The translations under genes were made by a program, and so were the position numbers. Positions 7,073-16,546 of a stretch of DNA of 64,000 bases are shown one piece after another. The stretch's first letter is position 1, and each line of letters opens with the position of its first letter. The DNA is from Erwinia sp. JUb26 (GTDB taxonomy: Bacteria > Pseudomonadota > Gammaproteobacteria > Enterobacterales > Enterobacteriaceae): the NCBI RefSeq assembly GCF_003751505.1, contig NZ_RJVB01000007.1, positions 248,001-312,000 on the forward strand. The letters run 5' to 3'. Under the pieces are notes generated by a model that made no database searches, had not been told where the DNA came from, and saw only the letters and a program-made list of their open reading frames with translations.

Positions 7073-9706
7073 ATGACCAAGAAAACCGTACATGTTTATA
7101 CCCACACGCACTGGGACCAGGAGTGGTACTTCACCACCTCGCGCTCGCGTATTTACCTGTTCAGCCATATTAAAAATGTGCTGCGCGTGCTGGAAGATAA
7201 CCCGGATTTCCCCAGCTACCTGCTGGATGCGCAAAGCTCGTTGATTGAAAGCTATCTGCAGTGGGCACCGGAAGATCGCGAGCGTCTGTATCACCTGATT
7301 GCTGAACAGCGCCTGATTACCGGTCCGTGGTACACCCAGACCGACCAGCTGGTTATCCATCAGGAATCCGTGGTGCGCAACCTGTATTACGGTCAGCGCA
7401 TAGCCGCCGAGGCCGGTCACAGCCTGCCGCTCGGCTACGTGCCGGACTGCTTCGGCCAGGGCGGCAACATGCCGCAGATTTATCGTCAGTTCGGCATCCG
7501 CCACGCGCTGTTCTGGCGCGGCATTGCCGATAACACCCTGCATGAAACCGAGTTTCTCTGGCAGGGCGATAACGGCGATAAAGTCTTTGCCGTGCAGATG
7601 CCGTGGGGCTACCACTACGGCGGCCTGATTGACGAAACGCCGGCCACCATGAAGGCGTTTCTCGACGAGAAAATGGCGCCGATCGAAGCCCGCAGCGCAC
7701 GCCAGCATCTGCTCTATCCGCACGGCTTCGATCAGGCTCCGGTGCGGGAAAACCTGCCGGAGCTGGTGCGTTCGTTTAATGAATGCGACAGTGCCCGCCA
7801 CTACCAAATCAGCAGCCCGCTGGAGTTTGTGCAGGCGGTGGAGAATGAATCTGCCGGGGAAGTTCGCGTGCTGCAAGGGGAACTGACCGAGGGCAAACAC
7901 TCCCGCGTGCACAAAACCATCTTCTCCTGCCGCGCCGACCTCAAGCTGCTGAACAACGAGGTGGAAGCGCTGCTGGTCAACACCCTGGAGCCGGTCTTGG
8001 CCATCGGTCGCGGCCTGGGCCATGACTATCCGGCGCGCATTGTGGCGGATATCTGGAAGCTGATGTTCTATAACGCCGCGCACGACAGCATCGGCGGCTG
8101 CAACAGTGACGACACCAACCGCGATATCGCCTTCCGCTACAAGCAAGCGCGCGATCTGGCGAACAACCTGCTGGAGTCGGCCACACGGCAGATCAGCATC
8201 CGCATTCCGCGCGAGCACGACTACAGCTTTACCGTGTTCAACCCGCTGCCGAATCCGGTCACGCAGCAGATCGCCTTCGAGGCGTGGCTGCCCGGCCTGC
8301 CGTTCACCCTGCGGGATGCCGACGGCAATGCGCTGCCGTGCGTAATTGAAGAGCAGGAAGATCTGACCCAGTACGTGCTGAATCAGACCATCCGCCTGAA
8401 CCCGGGCAAACCGTATCACCGCCCGGAAAAGGTGTTCCGCACCCGACTGACGGTGGCCGCTCGCGATCTTCCGGCGCTGGGCTACACCCGCTGGCATCTG
8501 GACTTCTCCGCCGACGGCATCAGCCCGCGCCGGGAGGATGCAGAAACGGTGATTGAAAACGCGGCCTACCGTATTGAGGTAGAGAGCAACGGCCTGCTGG
8601 CGATTACCCACAAGGTCAGCGGCAAGCGCTATCAGCGGCAGATGCTGCTGGTGGAAAACGGTGACGACGGCGACTCCTACAACTACTCGCCGCCGCGCAA
8701 GGACATGTTCATCACCTCGGAAAATACGCTGGTGCAGGCCCGCCGTCAGCGTGACGATCTGCGCCAGACGCTGCATCTGGAGTATCTGCTCTCGGTACCG
8801 GCCAGCCTGGAAGAGCGAGCGCAGGGCATTGCCAGTTCACCGATGAAAGTGGCGGCGACCGTCAGCCTGCAAGACGACGATCTGATCCGCTTCAACGTTG
8901 ACGTGGAAAATGATGTGCTGAGCCATCGCCTGTGCGTACACTTCGCCACGGACATTCTGGCCAACGTTTCCTGCGCCGATCAGCTGTTTGGCGTGGTGAC
9001 TCGCCCGGTGCAGCTCAGCAACGCGCTGGCGGTGTGGGAAGAAGAAAACTGGCACGAGAAGCCGATCGCCATCGAACCGATGCAGAGCTACGTCAACCTG
9101 CACGACGAGCATCACGGTTTCACTCTGCATACCAACGGCGTGCGCGAGTATGAAATCGTCGGCGACGGCTTTGATACCATCGCCGTGACCCTGTTCCGCA
9201 CCTTCGGCTATATGGGCAAAGAAAACCTGCTGTACCGCCCGGGCCGCGCGTCCGGCGAGTCGGTGATTGCCACGCCGGATGCCCAGCTGCTCGGATCGCT
9301 CTCGTTCAGCTTCGGCTGGCGCATCCACAGCGGCAGCTTCAATCAGGGGCAGCACGCAAGGGTATCGAAGCAGCTGCTGACCACCTTCCCGGTGTATCAG
9401 GACAGCGACTTCCTCAACGGACGACTGCGCTTCTGCCTCAACGATGAGGTGCGCGACTACCCGGAAACGCTCAGCCTGTTCAGCCTGCCGCACGGGGAGA
9501 ACGATGCACTGGTCAGTACGGTGAAATGCGCCGAGCAGGACGCGGGCTACATCGTCAGGCTGTACAACCCGCAGTTGGAGCAGGCCGTCGCTTTGCCGGA
9601 TCTGACGAATGCCCGCCCGGTGATGCTGGATGAACGTACGCCGATGCCGGTACGCCAGCAGCTGCAACAGAATGATGTCCAGACGCTGTCTATCACCAGG
9701 GATTAA
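7073..9706 (+). CDS. mngB: Alpha-mannosidase, glycoside hydrolase family 38 (MngB type)
   Basis: This 877-residue cytoplasmic GH38 enzyme has the same length I recall for E. coli MngB, which splits 2-O-(6-phospho-mannosyl)-D-glycerate into mannose-6-phosphate and glycerate. Zinc and catalytic motifs are visible: HTHWDQEWY at residues 11-19, GYVPDCFGQGGNMPQ near 124-138 (the Asp is the expected nucleophile), LYPHGFDQAP near 217, and AAHDSIGGCNSDDTN near 336. The second half is the beta-sandwich part of the fold. It lies 27 bp after the IIC gene, so import and hydrolysis are co-expressed. The substrate could be another phosphomannoside, but mannosylglycerate is the best guess. Confidence 0.92.
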   Translation: MTKKTVHVYTHTHWDQEWYFTTSRSRIYLFSHIKNVLRVLEDNPDFPSYLLDAQSSLIESYLQWAPEDRERLYHLIAEQRLITGPWYTQTDQLVIHQESVVRNLYYGQRIAAEAGHSLPLGYVPDCFGQGGNMPQIYRQFGIRHALFWRGIADNTLHETEFLWQGDNGDKVFAVQMPWGYHYGGLIDETPATMKAFLDEKMAPIEARSARQHLLYPHGFDQAPVRENLPELVRSFNECDSARHYQISSPLEFVQAVENESAGEVRVLQGELTEGKHSRVHKTIFSCRADLKLLNNEVEALLVNTLEPVLAIGRGLGHDYPARIVADIWKLMFYNAAHDSIGGCNSDDTNRDIAFRYKQARDLANNLLESATRQISIRIPREHDYSFTVFNPLPNPVTQQIAFEAWLPGLPFTLRDADGNALPCVIEEQEDLTQYVLNQTIRLNPGKPYHRPEKVFRTRLTVAARDLPALGYTRWHLDFSADGISPRREDAETVIENAAYRIEVESNGLLAITHKVSGKRYQRQMLLVENGDDGDSYNYSPPRKDMFITSENTLVQARRQRDDLRQTLHLEYLLSVPASLEERAQGIASSPMKVAATVSLQDDDLIRFNVDVENDVLSHRLCVHFATDILANVSCADQLFGVVTRPVQLSNALAVWEEENWHEKPIAIEPMQSYVNLHDEHHGFTLHTNGVREYEIVGDGFDTIAVTLFRTFGYMGKENLLYRPGRASGESVIATPDAQLLGSLSFSFGWRIHSGSFNQGQHARVSKQLLTTFPVYQDSDFLNGRLRFCLNDEVRDYPETLSLFSLPHGENDALVSTVKCAEQDAGYIVRLYNPQLEQAVALPDLTNARPVMLDERTPMPVRQQLQQNDVQTLSITRD

Positions 9707-9715
9707 GAGAGAACT

Positions 9716-11626
9716 ATGAGACTGTTCACCAATAAACGGGTCAGAGATATTTTCGTACAGATTGCCAAAGGTCCGGCGACGCAGGCGTTTCTTGCCAAAG
9801 AAATGAACGTGTCAACGCGCACCATTCGCAGCGATCTGAAAGAGTTAAGCGATATCATCCCCCGCTACGGCATCAGTCTCCTCTACGATCGCAAAACGGG
9901 GTTTGAGGTAAAATTCGATGACCCCGCCAGCTATCATGCCCTGCTGGAAGAGTCCGACAGACCGGTTAACCAGACGCGATCCGCCGCGGATCGTAGAAAG
10001 CAGCTGATGGCGCTGCTGCTGCGTCAGCAGGGCGTTGTTTCGCTGGAAGCGCTGGAGTCGGACTGGTTTATCAGCATCTACAGCCTGAAAAACGACGTGG
10101 CGCTGCTGAAACGCCACTTCGCCTTCTATCAGATTGCCATTAACGCGGTGGGTAACGAACGGCTGAGGATCTCCGGGGATGAAGTGAATATCCGCCGCTG
10201 TATTTACGATCACCTGCTGCGCTCAACGGAAACGGAAAGCGATTACCGCGAGCTGTTTGCGGCCGCCAGCGGGTTTTCTGAAATCAAAACCGCGCTAAGC
10301 CAGCTGCTGGTGAATAACCAGCTGCGCTTCAGCGATGTGAACCTGCGATCCTTTACGCTGTGCTGCGGTATTGCGCTGGAGAGAATGCGCGGCGGCAACT
10401 GGCTGCTGGATTACGATTTCAGCCAGTGCGAAATCCTGTGGAAGCCCGTCGCGCGGCAGGTGCTGCAACTGCTGCTGCCGGATGAGCACGCCAGCGTGCC
10501 GACGGGTGAAGTGGACTATATGGCGATGAACCTGTCGGCATTCTGCTCGGTGAACGGCGACAGCGATCTGCCGGACCACTGCTACGATGCCGAACTGACG
10601 GTGATGAACCATTTTTTAAGCTACGTCAGCTCCGTCTGGTACTGCGACGTCAGCTACGACGAGCAGTCAAAAAAGAACCTGCTGAATCACATCAAGGCGA
10701 TGCGCACCCGGGTGAATCACGGCATCACCATTATCAACCCGCTGCTGGATCAGATTAAGCGCCACTATCCGCTGATGTACGAAATGACCCTGACCGCCTT
10801 CAGCGAACTGGATAATTTTTTCACCGGCAGGCTGAGCGACGATGAGATCGGTTATCTGGTGATGCACATCGGCGCGGTGCTTGAAGATACGCTCTACCAG
10901 CATCAGGGCAGTGCGGTCAGCGCGCTGATCGTCAGCGATCAGGGCATGGCCTCCACGCGGATCGTCTGCCAGCGGATCGTGCGTATGTACCCCAACATGG
11001 CGATTGGCGAACCGATCTCCGTTCAGCAGTATAAGGCGCTGGAAAACATCGCCGAAGACGTGGTGATTAGCATGGTGCCGGTGGCGGAGAAAAACCGGAA
11101 GGTGATTAATCTGCCCGCGCTGCCGGAGCGCTGGCAGCTGGAGAACATCAAATACTACCTGACCAATCATCGCTCTCCGGCGGATACGGTGATGAACTAT
11201 TTCTCACCTGCGCATTTCTTTATCTTCGAGCAGTCCGAGCATAACAAGGACTCGCTGATTGAATTTCTTGCCAGGCGGCTGGAGTCCACCGGTAAAGTGG
11301 ACGCCCGTTACTTGCCGTCGGTGGTGGAGCGTGAGGCGCACGCCTCCACGCTGCTGGCGGATAAAATCGCCATTCCTCACCCGATGGGGCTGGTGGCCTC
11401 CACCACCCAGGTGACCGTAGCGGTATTCCCGCAGGGCATCGAATGGGATGCGGGGAAAGTGGTGAAATTAGTTTTCATGCTGGCAATCAGTGAAGACGCC
11501 TTTGTCGATAGTATGATTATTTATGACTATCTGACCAATATTCTCGATGATGACATTATCGATAAATTAAGCGCGTCCGGCACCTTTGCCGATTTCATGT
11601 GTTTATCCGGGAGGTATTTCATCTAA
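9716..11626 (+). CDS. BglG/MtlR-type PRD activator with PTS IIA domain
   Basis: This 636-residue regulator has several domains. An N-terminal helix-turn-helix (residues about 5-60, AKEMNVSTRTIRSDLKEL) indicates DNA binding rather than RNA antitermination. PTS regulation domains occupy the middle; the second is clear at NHGITIINPLLDQIKRHYP and VMHIGAVLED. A IIB-like segment follows (SALIVSDQGMASTR), in which the usual phosphocysteine is missing. The C-terminus is a IIA-like domain with KIAIPHPMG. PTS components probably control it by phosphorylation of PRD and IIA histidines. It starts 9 bp after mngB and is the likely local activator of the operon. E. coli instead uses the GntR-type MngR. Confidence 0.9.
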   Translation: MRLFTNKRVRDIFVQIAKGPATQAFLAKEMNVSTRTIRSDLKELSDIIPRYGISLLYDRKTGFEVKFDDPASYHALLEESDRPVNQTRSAADRRKQLMALLLRQQGVVSLEALESDWFISIYSLKNDVALLKRHFAFYQIAINAVGNERLRISGDEVNIRRCIYDHLLRSTETESDYRELFAAASGFSEIKTALSQLLVNNQLRFSDVNLRSFTLCCGIALERMRGGNWLLDYDFSQCEILWKPVARQVLQLLLPDEHASVPTGEVDYMAMNLSAFCSVNGDSDLPDHCYDAELTVMNHFLSYVSSVWYCDVSYDEQSKKNLLNHIKAMRTRVNHGITIINPLLDQIKRHYPLMYEMTLTAFSELDNFFTGRLSDDEIGYLVMHIGAVLEDTLYQHQGSAVSALIVSDQGMASTRIVCQRIVRMYPNMAIGEPISVQQYKALENIAEDVVISMVPVAEKNRKVINLPALPERWQLENIKYYLTNHRSPADTVMNYFSPAHFFIFEQSEHNKDSLIEFLARRLESTGKVDARYLPSVVEREAHASTLLADKIAIPHPMGLVASTTQVTVAVFPQGIEWDAGKVVKLVFMLAISEDAFVDSMIIYDYLTNILDDDIIDKLSASGTFADFMCLSGRYFI

Positions 11627-11708
11627 AAAAGAAAGGCAGAGTCATAAATGTTGATGGCAAATTAAATAATAAAAACCCAATCCGATTAAAATAAGAAAGG
11701 ATTTAATA

Positions 11709-12887
11709 ATGAAATTTAATCATTATCTCTGTAGCCTGTTCCTGTTTTCCGTTCCGGCTCTTTCTGCAATTACCGTGGATACGCCGGAAGGCAGCCTGAA
11801 GTTTTATGGCGACGTGGAGTTTAACGTGGATGCCGCGAGTAAAACCGGCCAGTTAACGTCGCTGCGCACTAATTCGGGCAATAACTGGAATGCCGGCAAT
11901 ACCGAACGCTGGGACGTCAACGGCCGTATTTTACTCGGCGTGGACGGGTATCGCAGCGTGGCGAATAATAAGTTTGCCGGATTCACCGTGCAGCCGCTGG
12001 CCGATCTCTCCGGCAATATGAATCTTGACGATGCCGCTTTCTTCTTCGGTCAGGAAAAAGACTGGAAGGTGAAAGTGGGGCGCTATGAAGCCTTCGATAT
12101 GTTCCCGCTTAATCAGGATACGCTGATTGAGTACTCCGGCAACACGGCAAACAACCTCTACGACGACGGCTTCGGCTACATTTATATGATGAAAGAGGGC
12201 CGTGGCCGCAGCAGCGCCGGTGGCGCTATCCAGCTGAGCAAAACGAGCGGGCCGTTCTACTTTGAGCTGAACACCTTCGCCAGCGACGGCACCAAACTGT
12301 TCCAGGATCAGGCCTATCACGGCAACGCGCTGGAGAATAAAAAGAACGTTATCTATCTGCGTCCGATCGTTGCCTATACGGTAAATGACGTCACCGCCGC
12401 CATCGCCATGGAAACCAACGTGGTGAGCAATGCCTACGGCTACAACGACGCTAACGGTAACTTTAACGACCAGTCAAAACGTAACGGCTACGGTGCCACC
12501 TTCAGCTGGAACGGGCAAAAATCTAACCCGGACGACGGGGTAGTATTTAACCTCAGCACCGCCTATCTGGATGCCACCGACGAGAAAGACTTCAGCGCCG
12601 GAACCAACGCCCTGTGGCACGATTTTGAGCTGGGCTATATTTACGCGAAAAACGACGTGCAGAAATTTAACTTCGCCAATACCGATATCGTTAACGCCAG
12701 CGAAGTGATTCTGGGTAAATATGATATTCACACCGTGCACGCCTCGTACCGTATTCGCAACGTGATGGAAATGGATAACTTCGATGTTTATTTAGGTGCC
12801 TACTGGTCCAGGCTGAGCATGGATAATGAACAGGGTGATGATAAAGACCGCTATGGCGCGCGCGTAAGATTTAAATATCACTTCTAA
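11709..12887 (+). CDS. Outer-membrane carbohydrate porin
   Basis: This 392-residue precursor has a signal peptide (MKFNHYLCSLFLFSVPALS, cleavage near residue 19) and alternating hydrophobic/aromatic strands through to a C-terminal RFKYHF. The terminal Phe is typical of beta-barrel proteins recognised by BAM. Features such as GRYEAFDMFPLNQDTLIEYSG recall sugar-specific porins of the raffinose/cyclodextrin type, but I cannot name the family with certainty. It lies 82 bp after the regulator in the same direction. Its context suggests it passes the mannoside across the outer membrane, a step not encoded in the E. coli mng locus. Confidence 0.82.
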   Translation: MKFNHYLCSLFLFSVPALSAITVDTPEGSLKFYGDVEFNVDAASKTGQLTSLRTNSGNNWNAGNTERWDVNGRILLGVDGYRSVANNKFAGFTVQPLADLSGNMNLDDAAFFFGQEKDWKVKVGRYEAFDMFPLNQDTLIEYSGNTANNLYDDGFGYIYMMKEGRGRSSAGGAIQLSKTSGPFYFELNTFASDGTKLFQDQAYHGNALENKKNVIYLRPIVAYTVNDVTAAIAMETNVVSNAYGYNDANGNFNDQSKRNGYGATFSWNGQKSNPDDGVVFNLSTAYLDATDEKDFSAGTNALWHDFELGYIYAKNDVQKFNFANTDIVNASEVILGKYDIHTVHASYRIRNVMEMDNFDVYLGAYWSRLSMDNEQGDDKDRYGARVRFKYHF

Positions 12888-12903
12888 TTAAAGTAACCAT
12901 TTT

Positions 12904-12963
12904 CCCGTGCGCGCTGTTAATCAGTGCAGGATGCCTGCTGTCTGAATAATGGCGGCGCACGGG
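12904..12963 (+). other. Intercistronic stem-loop between porin and kinase
   Basis: CCCGTGCGC at 12904-12912 pairs exactly with GCGCACGGG at 12955-12963, and a smaller GCAGG/CCTGC hairpin sits in the loop. There is no T-run, so it may be an mRNA-stabilising or attenuating element rather than a terminator. Confidence 0.5.
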
Positions 12964-12988
12964 GATATATTTCACAGCAGGAGACGTT

Positions 12989-13918
12989 ATGCATTATCTC
13001 GGTCTGGATATTGGCGGCACCAAAATGGCGGCGGTGGTGATGAATGCCTCCGGCGAGGAAATAGCCCGCTACCGACGCACAACGGTAAAAAGCGACTATC
13101 CGGCGTTTATTGCTGAGCTGTGCGATTTCGTGGCGGAAATACGTTCGCAGAGCCAGCAACCGTTAGCGATTGGCATGGCGCTGCCCGGCGGTATTTCCCC
13201 CGCCAGTGGCAAAATCAAAAATTCCAATATCCTGGTGCTCAACGGCCAGGATCTGAAAACCGATCTCGAACAGCGGCTGGGCACCACGGTGGTGATAGCC
13301 AACGACGCCAACTGCTTTGCGCTGTCGGAAGCCTGCGATGGCGCAGGAAAGGGCGCAGAGGTGGTGTTCGGCATCACCCTTGGCACCGGCTGCGGCGGCG
13401 GGATGTCGGTGAAGCAGCAGATATTTACCGGGGCGTGGGGCAACGCGGCGGAGTGCGGACATATCACCCTGCCGGACTACACCGAGCAGCAGGATGGCCC
13501 GCTGGCAATCTGCTACTGCGGCAGGCAAAACTGCGTGGAGTCATTTGTTTCCGGCACCGGGCTGGCGGAGCGCTATTTCCGGCTGACCGGCGAGCAGCGC
13601 ACGGCTCCGGAGGTTATCCGGCTGGCGCAGCAGGGCGATCTCCCGGCGCTACAGCAGGTCGCGCGCTTCAAGAGCCAGTTGGCGCGGCTGCTGGCGACGA
13701 TCGTTAATATCGTCGATCCGAACGTGATTGTGCTCGGCGGCGGGCTGTCGAATGAGCCACTGCTGCTGGAAGGGCTGGCGGAAGCCACCGGCGAGCGGGT
13801 GTTTACCGACCGGTTCCTCACCCCGATCGTGGTGGCTCAGCACGGCGACAGCAGCGGTATGCGCGGCGCGGCCTGGCTGGCTATTCGCTCGCAGACTGAC
13901 CGTTCTTTTGCAGGCTGA
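12989..13918 (+). CDS. ROK family sugar kinase, Mak-like manno(fructo)kinase
   Basis: This 309-residue kinase has an N-terminal phosphate-binding loop, LGLDIGGTK, at residues 4-12. Catalytic and zinc motifs are IANDANCFALSEA near 108-120, GITLGTGCGGG near 130-140, ECGHITLP near 152-159 and CYCGRQNCVE near 172-181. The last is the zinc-binding CxCGxxxCxE signature of ROK proteins. It closely resembles E. coli Mak, which phosphorylates fructose and mannose. In this locus it could phosphorylate free mannose released from unphosphorylated mannosides and feed the same mannose-6-phosphate pool. A GGAG lies 7 nt before the ATG at 12989. Substrate choice is inference. Confidence 0.88.
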   Translation: MHYLGLDIGGTKMAAVVMNASGEEIARYRRTTVKSDYPAFIAELCDFVAEIRSQSQQPLAIGMALPGGISPASGKIKNSNILVLNGQDLKTDLEQRLGTTVVIANDANCFALSEACDGAGKGAEVVFGITLGTGCGGGMSVKQQIFTGAWGNAAECGHITLPDYTEQQDGPLAICYCGRQNCVESFVSGTGLAERYFRLTGEQRTAPEVIRLAQQGDLPALQQVARFKSQLARLLATIVNIVDPNVIVLGGGLSNEPLLLEGLAEATGERVFTDRFLTPIVVAQHGDSSGMRGAAWLAIRSQTDRSFAG

Positions 13919-14065
13919 CGGTTCTCTTGCCGGACGGTTAATGGTTCACTGGCCGGCCGGCCGACTGCTCGCTCGCGGCGGCGGCATAGCTTAGAACAAT
14001 GACGAATTTGCGTTCGGGCAGAAACAGGGTAGTGATATCGTTTTACTCAGCCAAAGGAGCACGCG

Positions 14066-14368
14066 GTGAGTCACGGAAACCTGGCAACGCTGGCAGCAGA
14101 TTTACCCACCGTCTGGCGGTCAACCGTCCTGGGCGGCGTGGGCAACGCCAATATCAAACTGATCAAAATGGGTGGCGAGGGGATCCCTGAAGAATCCCAC
14201 ACCGAATTTGATGAACTGCTGGTGGTTATCGACGGTGAAATGCCGCTTATCGTCGGGGATAAGACCGTCTTCCTCAACGCCGGTGACTATTACCTGATCC
14301 CGGCGGGTGCACCTCACCGCGTTCCGCCGGGCAGCTATGGCACGTTGCTGCTGGTGGATCGGGAGTAA
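14066..14368 (+). CDS. Small cupin-domain protein
   Basis: This 100-residue single-domain cupin begins at GTG 14066, which has AGGAG seven nt upstream. Cupin motif 1 is recognisable (ESHTEFDELLVVIDGEMPL), and so is motif 2 (LNAGDYYLIPAGAPHRVPPG), whose final His could ligate a metal. Such small cupins often bind a sugar or metal, but no specific role can be assigned. The gap of 147 bp from the ROK gene makes co-transcription possible but not certain. Confidence 0.8.
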   Translation: MSHGNLATLAADLPTVWRSTVLGGVGNANIKLIKMGGEGIPEESHTEFDELLVVIDGEMPLIVGDKTVFLNAGDYYLIPAGAPHRVPPGSYGTLLLVDRE

Positions 14369-14385
14369 TGCGTTAACACAGGATC

Positions 14386-14826
14386 TCAGGATCCGGCTAA
14401 CAGCTCATGCCTTGCCGCTACAGCCAGGAAGTGGCTGCGATCGCGGTAAACGTCTGGTCGATCTTTAACACGGTTATCGATGCGATAGATTAACGTGTCA
14501 GGTAGCGCAATATTAAGCCGCTGCTGCTTGCCTTCAAATGCTGACAAATCAACGTCAATGACAAACCAGGAATCATAGTCTGCATACTCGCTATCGCGTG
14601 AGTAGGTCAGATATCCTGCGTCCTTAATCTGCTCAACGGAAAACTTACCGCTAAGCACCATATCCTCAATGGTGAGTAAAATAGCTTCGCGTGCCATTGA
14701 CGCAATCTCACTTTGCGTATCGGCGGCGGAGAAGCATCCGTAACCATAGGCCGAAAACGCCGGAACAATTATGCCGTATGCCGTGCTGTCATCTTGAGGC
14801 GTTTCGACACCAACAGAAAAAAACAT
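14386..14826 (-). CDS. hicB: HicB-type antitoxin
   Basis: This 146-residue partner of the HicA-like toxin upstream has the expected HicB arrangement. The partial RNase H-like N-terminal domain reads GVETPQDDSTAYGIIVPAFSAYGYGCFSAADTQSEI. The C-terminal segment reads KQQRLNIALPDTLIYRIDNRVK, continuing as a ribbon-helix-helix-like DNA-binding part. AGGAGG lies 4 nt before the ATG. It would neutralise HicA and repress its own operon. The order toxin then antitoxin is usual for hicAB. Confidence 0.88.
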   Translation of the reverse strand: MFFSVGVETPQDDSTAYGIIVPAFSAYGYGCFSAADTQSEIASMAREAILLTIEDMVLSGKFSVEQIKDAGYLTYSRDSEYADYDSWFVIDVDLSAFEGKQQRLNIALPDTLIYRIDNRVKDRPDVYRDRSHFLAVAARHELLAGS

Positions 14827-14847
14827 ATTACCTCCTGTAGTGAGACA

Positions 14848-15030
14848 TTAAATTCCCGCCATTTTTCTTATGGATCTGAGCGTGCCAGGTGGTAGATCTT
14901 TTTTAGGATGTGGCACCGGGAAGGTTTTTCCGGTGACAGGCGACCACCATATCTGATGACTTCCTCCATTATGTCGCTTGAGCTCACATCCGGCGGCGGC
15001 TAACTCCCTGATCAAGTCCGACGATTTCAT
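14848..15030 (-). CDS. hicA: HicA-type mRNA interferase toxin
   Basis: This 60-residue double-stranded-RNA-binding-fold toxin cleaves mRNA. The catalytic histidine is in KRHNGGSHQIWW (H25), followed by PVPHPKKDLPPGTLRSI, the typical HicA ending. The start at 15030 has GGAGG 5 nt upstream; an earlier in-frame start at 15075 would add 15 residues absent from the family. It precedes hicB by 21 bp. Confidence 0.9.
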   Translation of the reverse strand: MKSSDLIRELAAAGCELKRHNGGSHQIWWSPVTGKTFPVPHPKKDLPPGTLRSIRKMAGI

Positions 15031-15151
15031 TTGCCCTCCTGGCTTTTTTATAATTATGCACACATATACACACATGTAAAATCCATTATGTGTGATTCTT
15101 GAGCCTGTTGGATGACAGCAGCACTGACAACGGCCTTAATTTATCTCGCCG

Positions 15152-16546
15152 TTATTTCACTTCCGCCGCCTGATTCCCCTGCCGCGCCAGCGTGCGGGCG
15201 AGGATGGTTGAGTAAAGCGGCTGGCCGCCGAGGAACTGCGCCACCAGCGTGGCACCCAGGCAGGTGATAATCATCGGCAGGATCAGCTGATAGTTATTGG
15301 TCATCTCCAGCACCAGCACAATCCCGGTCAGCGGCGCGCGCACCGAAGCGGCGAACAGCGCGCCCATTCCGGCGATGGCGAACGTCGCGGGCTGGAGCGC
15401 ATACAGCGGGAAAAACTGCGACATCGCCAGACCGAAAGCGGTGCCCAGCACCGTTCCCAGGGCCAGCATCGGGGCAAAAATCCCGCCGGGCGCGCCGGAG
15501 GAGAAGCACAGTAGGGTGGTCAGCAGGCGCAGAACAAAAATTAGCAGCAGCATCTGTAACGAGAACGTACCCGGGGCGACTTCTGGGATCAGCAGGTTGC
15601 CGCCCCCGACGATGGCCGGAAACAGCAGCGTCATCACTCCGCAGGCACCACCGAGGATCGCCCCGGTGACCACCACTCGCCAGATCCGGCGCTGATAAAT
15701 CCGCGCGTAGAGATCCTGCATCACGAAAATCAGTTTGTTAAACAGCACGCCGACTGCGCCGAACAGCACGCCAAGCAGCAGATACAGCCACAGCGTCGGT
15801 ACCGGTGCGTCCGCCAGCTGGCCGACATCAATAATAGGCCGACCGCCGTTAAACAGCTGGAAGACGATGCTGGCCATAATCACGCCGATAAACACCGCCT
15901 TAATCGAAATCAGGTTGTAGCGGAACTGCGGGCGCATTTCTTCCAGAATAAACAGGATCCCGGCCAGCGGTGCGTTAAACGCGGCGGCCAGACCGGCGGC
16001 GGCACCGGTGGCCAGCAGCGAGTGGCGGGCTTCGCCGCTTTTCAGCCGGAACAGGTCAAACACCATGCGGCCAATATTGCCGCCGAGCTGCACGGTTGGC
16101 CCCTCTCGCCCCAGCACCATACCGGCCCCCAGCGTGCCCAGCCCGCCGAAAAACTTCACCGGGATCACCCGCCACCAGCGAACCGGGCGCAGCTCCTCCA
16201 GCGCGCCCTCAATTTCCGGAATACCCGAACCGCCCGCTTCAGGCGCAAAGCGGCGGACCAGCCAGTATCCCACTGCCGCCAGCGCTGCCGAAACGGCAAA
16301 GGCGCAGAGGTAAAGCGGCCATCCCGGCAGCACGTCGGCGGTCAGGTTGACGGTGCGCCAATGCTGGATCGCCTCCACCGCTCTGGCGAAAACCACGCCC
16401 ACCAGGCCAACCAGCGTGCCGACCACGGCGGCGGAAATCAGCACCGCGACCGGCGTTTTATCCCGATTGAGTAAGGCCCGAAACATCCGGTAGCGGGCGG
16501 GAGGCGACTGCGGCACATTGACGACGGAAGCGGGTTCGTGGCTCAT
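15152..16546 (-). CDS. clcA: H+/Cl- exchange transporter ClcA
   Basis: This 464-residue CLC antiporter swaps two chloride ions for one proton and supports extreme acid resistance in enterobacteria. Selectivity-filter motifs are all present: GSGIPEIEG at residues 106-114, [10 protein letters not shown] with the gating glutamate at E148 (the same number as in E. coli), and the later [11 protein letters not shown]. The inner proton glutamate lies in [15 protein letters not shown]. It is a single-gene unit; no regulatory element is obvious apart from the long upstream spacer. Confidence 0.95.
   Translation of the reverse strand: MSHEPASVVNVPQSPPARYRMFRALLNRDKTPVAVLISAAVVGTLVGLVGVVFARAVEAIQHWRTVNLTADVLPGWPLYLCAFAVSAALAAVGYWLVRRFAPEAGGSGIPEIEGALEELRPVRWWRVIPVKFFGGLGTLGAGMVLGREGPTVQLGGNIGRMVFDLFRLKSGEARHSLLATGAAAGLAAAFNAPLAGILFILEEMRPQFRYNLISIKAVFIGVIMASIVFQLFNGGRPIIDVGQLADAPVPTLWLYLLLGVLFGAVGVLFNKLIFVMQDLYARIYQRRIWRVVVTGAILGGACGVMTLLFPAIVGGGNLLIPEVAPGTFSLQMLLLIFVLRLLTTLLCFSSGAPGGIFAPMLALGTVLGTAFGLAMSQFFPLYALQPATFAIAGMGALFAASVRAPLTGIVLVLEMTNNYQLILPMIITCLGATLVAQFLGGQPLYSTILARTLARQGNQAAEVK

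Noticed and set aside
6065-8776. Long open frame (about 900 codons) on the - strand opposite the PTS IIC and mannosidase genes
   Set aside because: It lies antisense to two clear genes with conserved motifs; GC-rich codon structure commonly leaves the opposite frame open. It has no recognisable domain.
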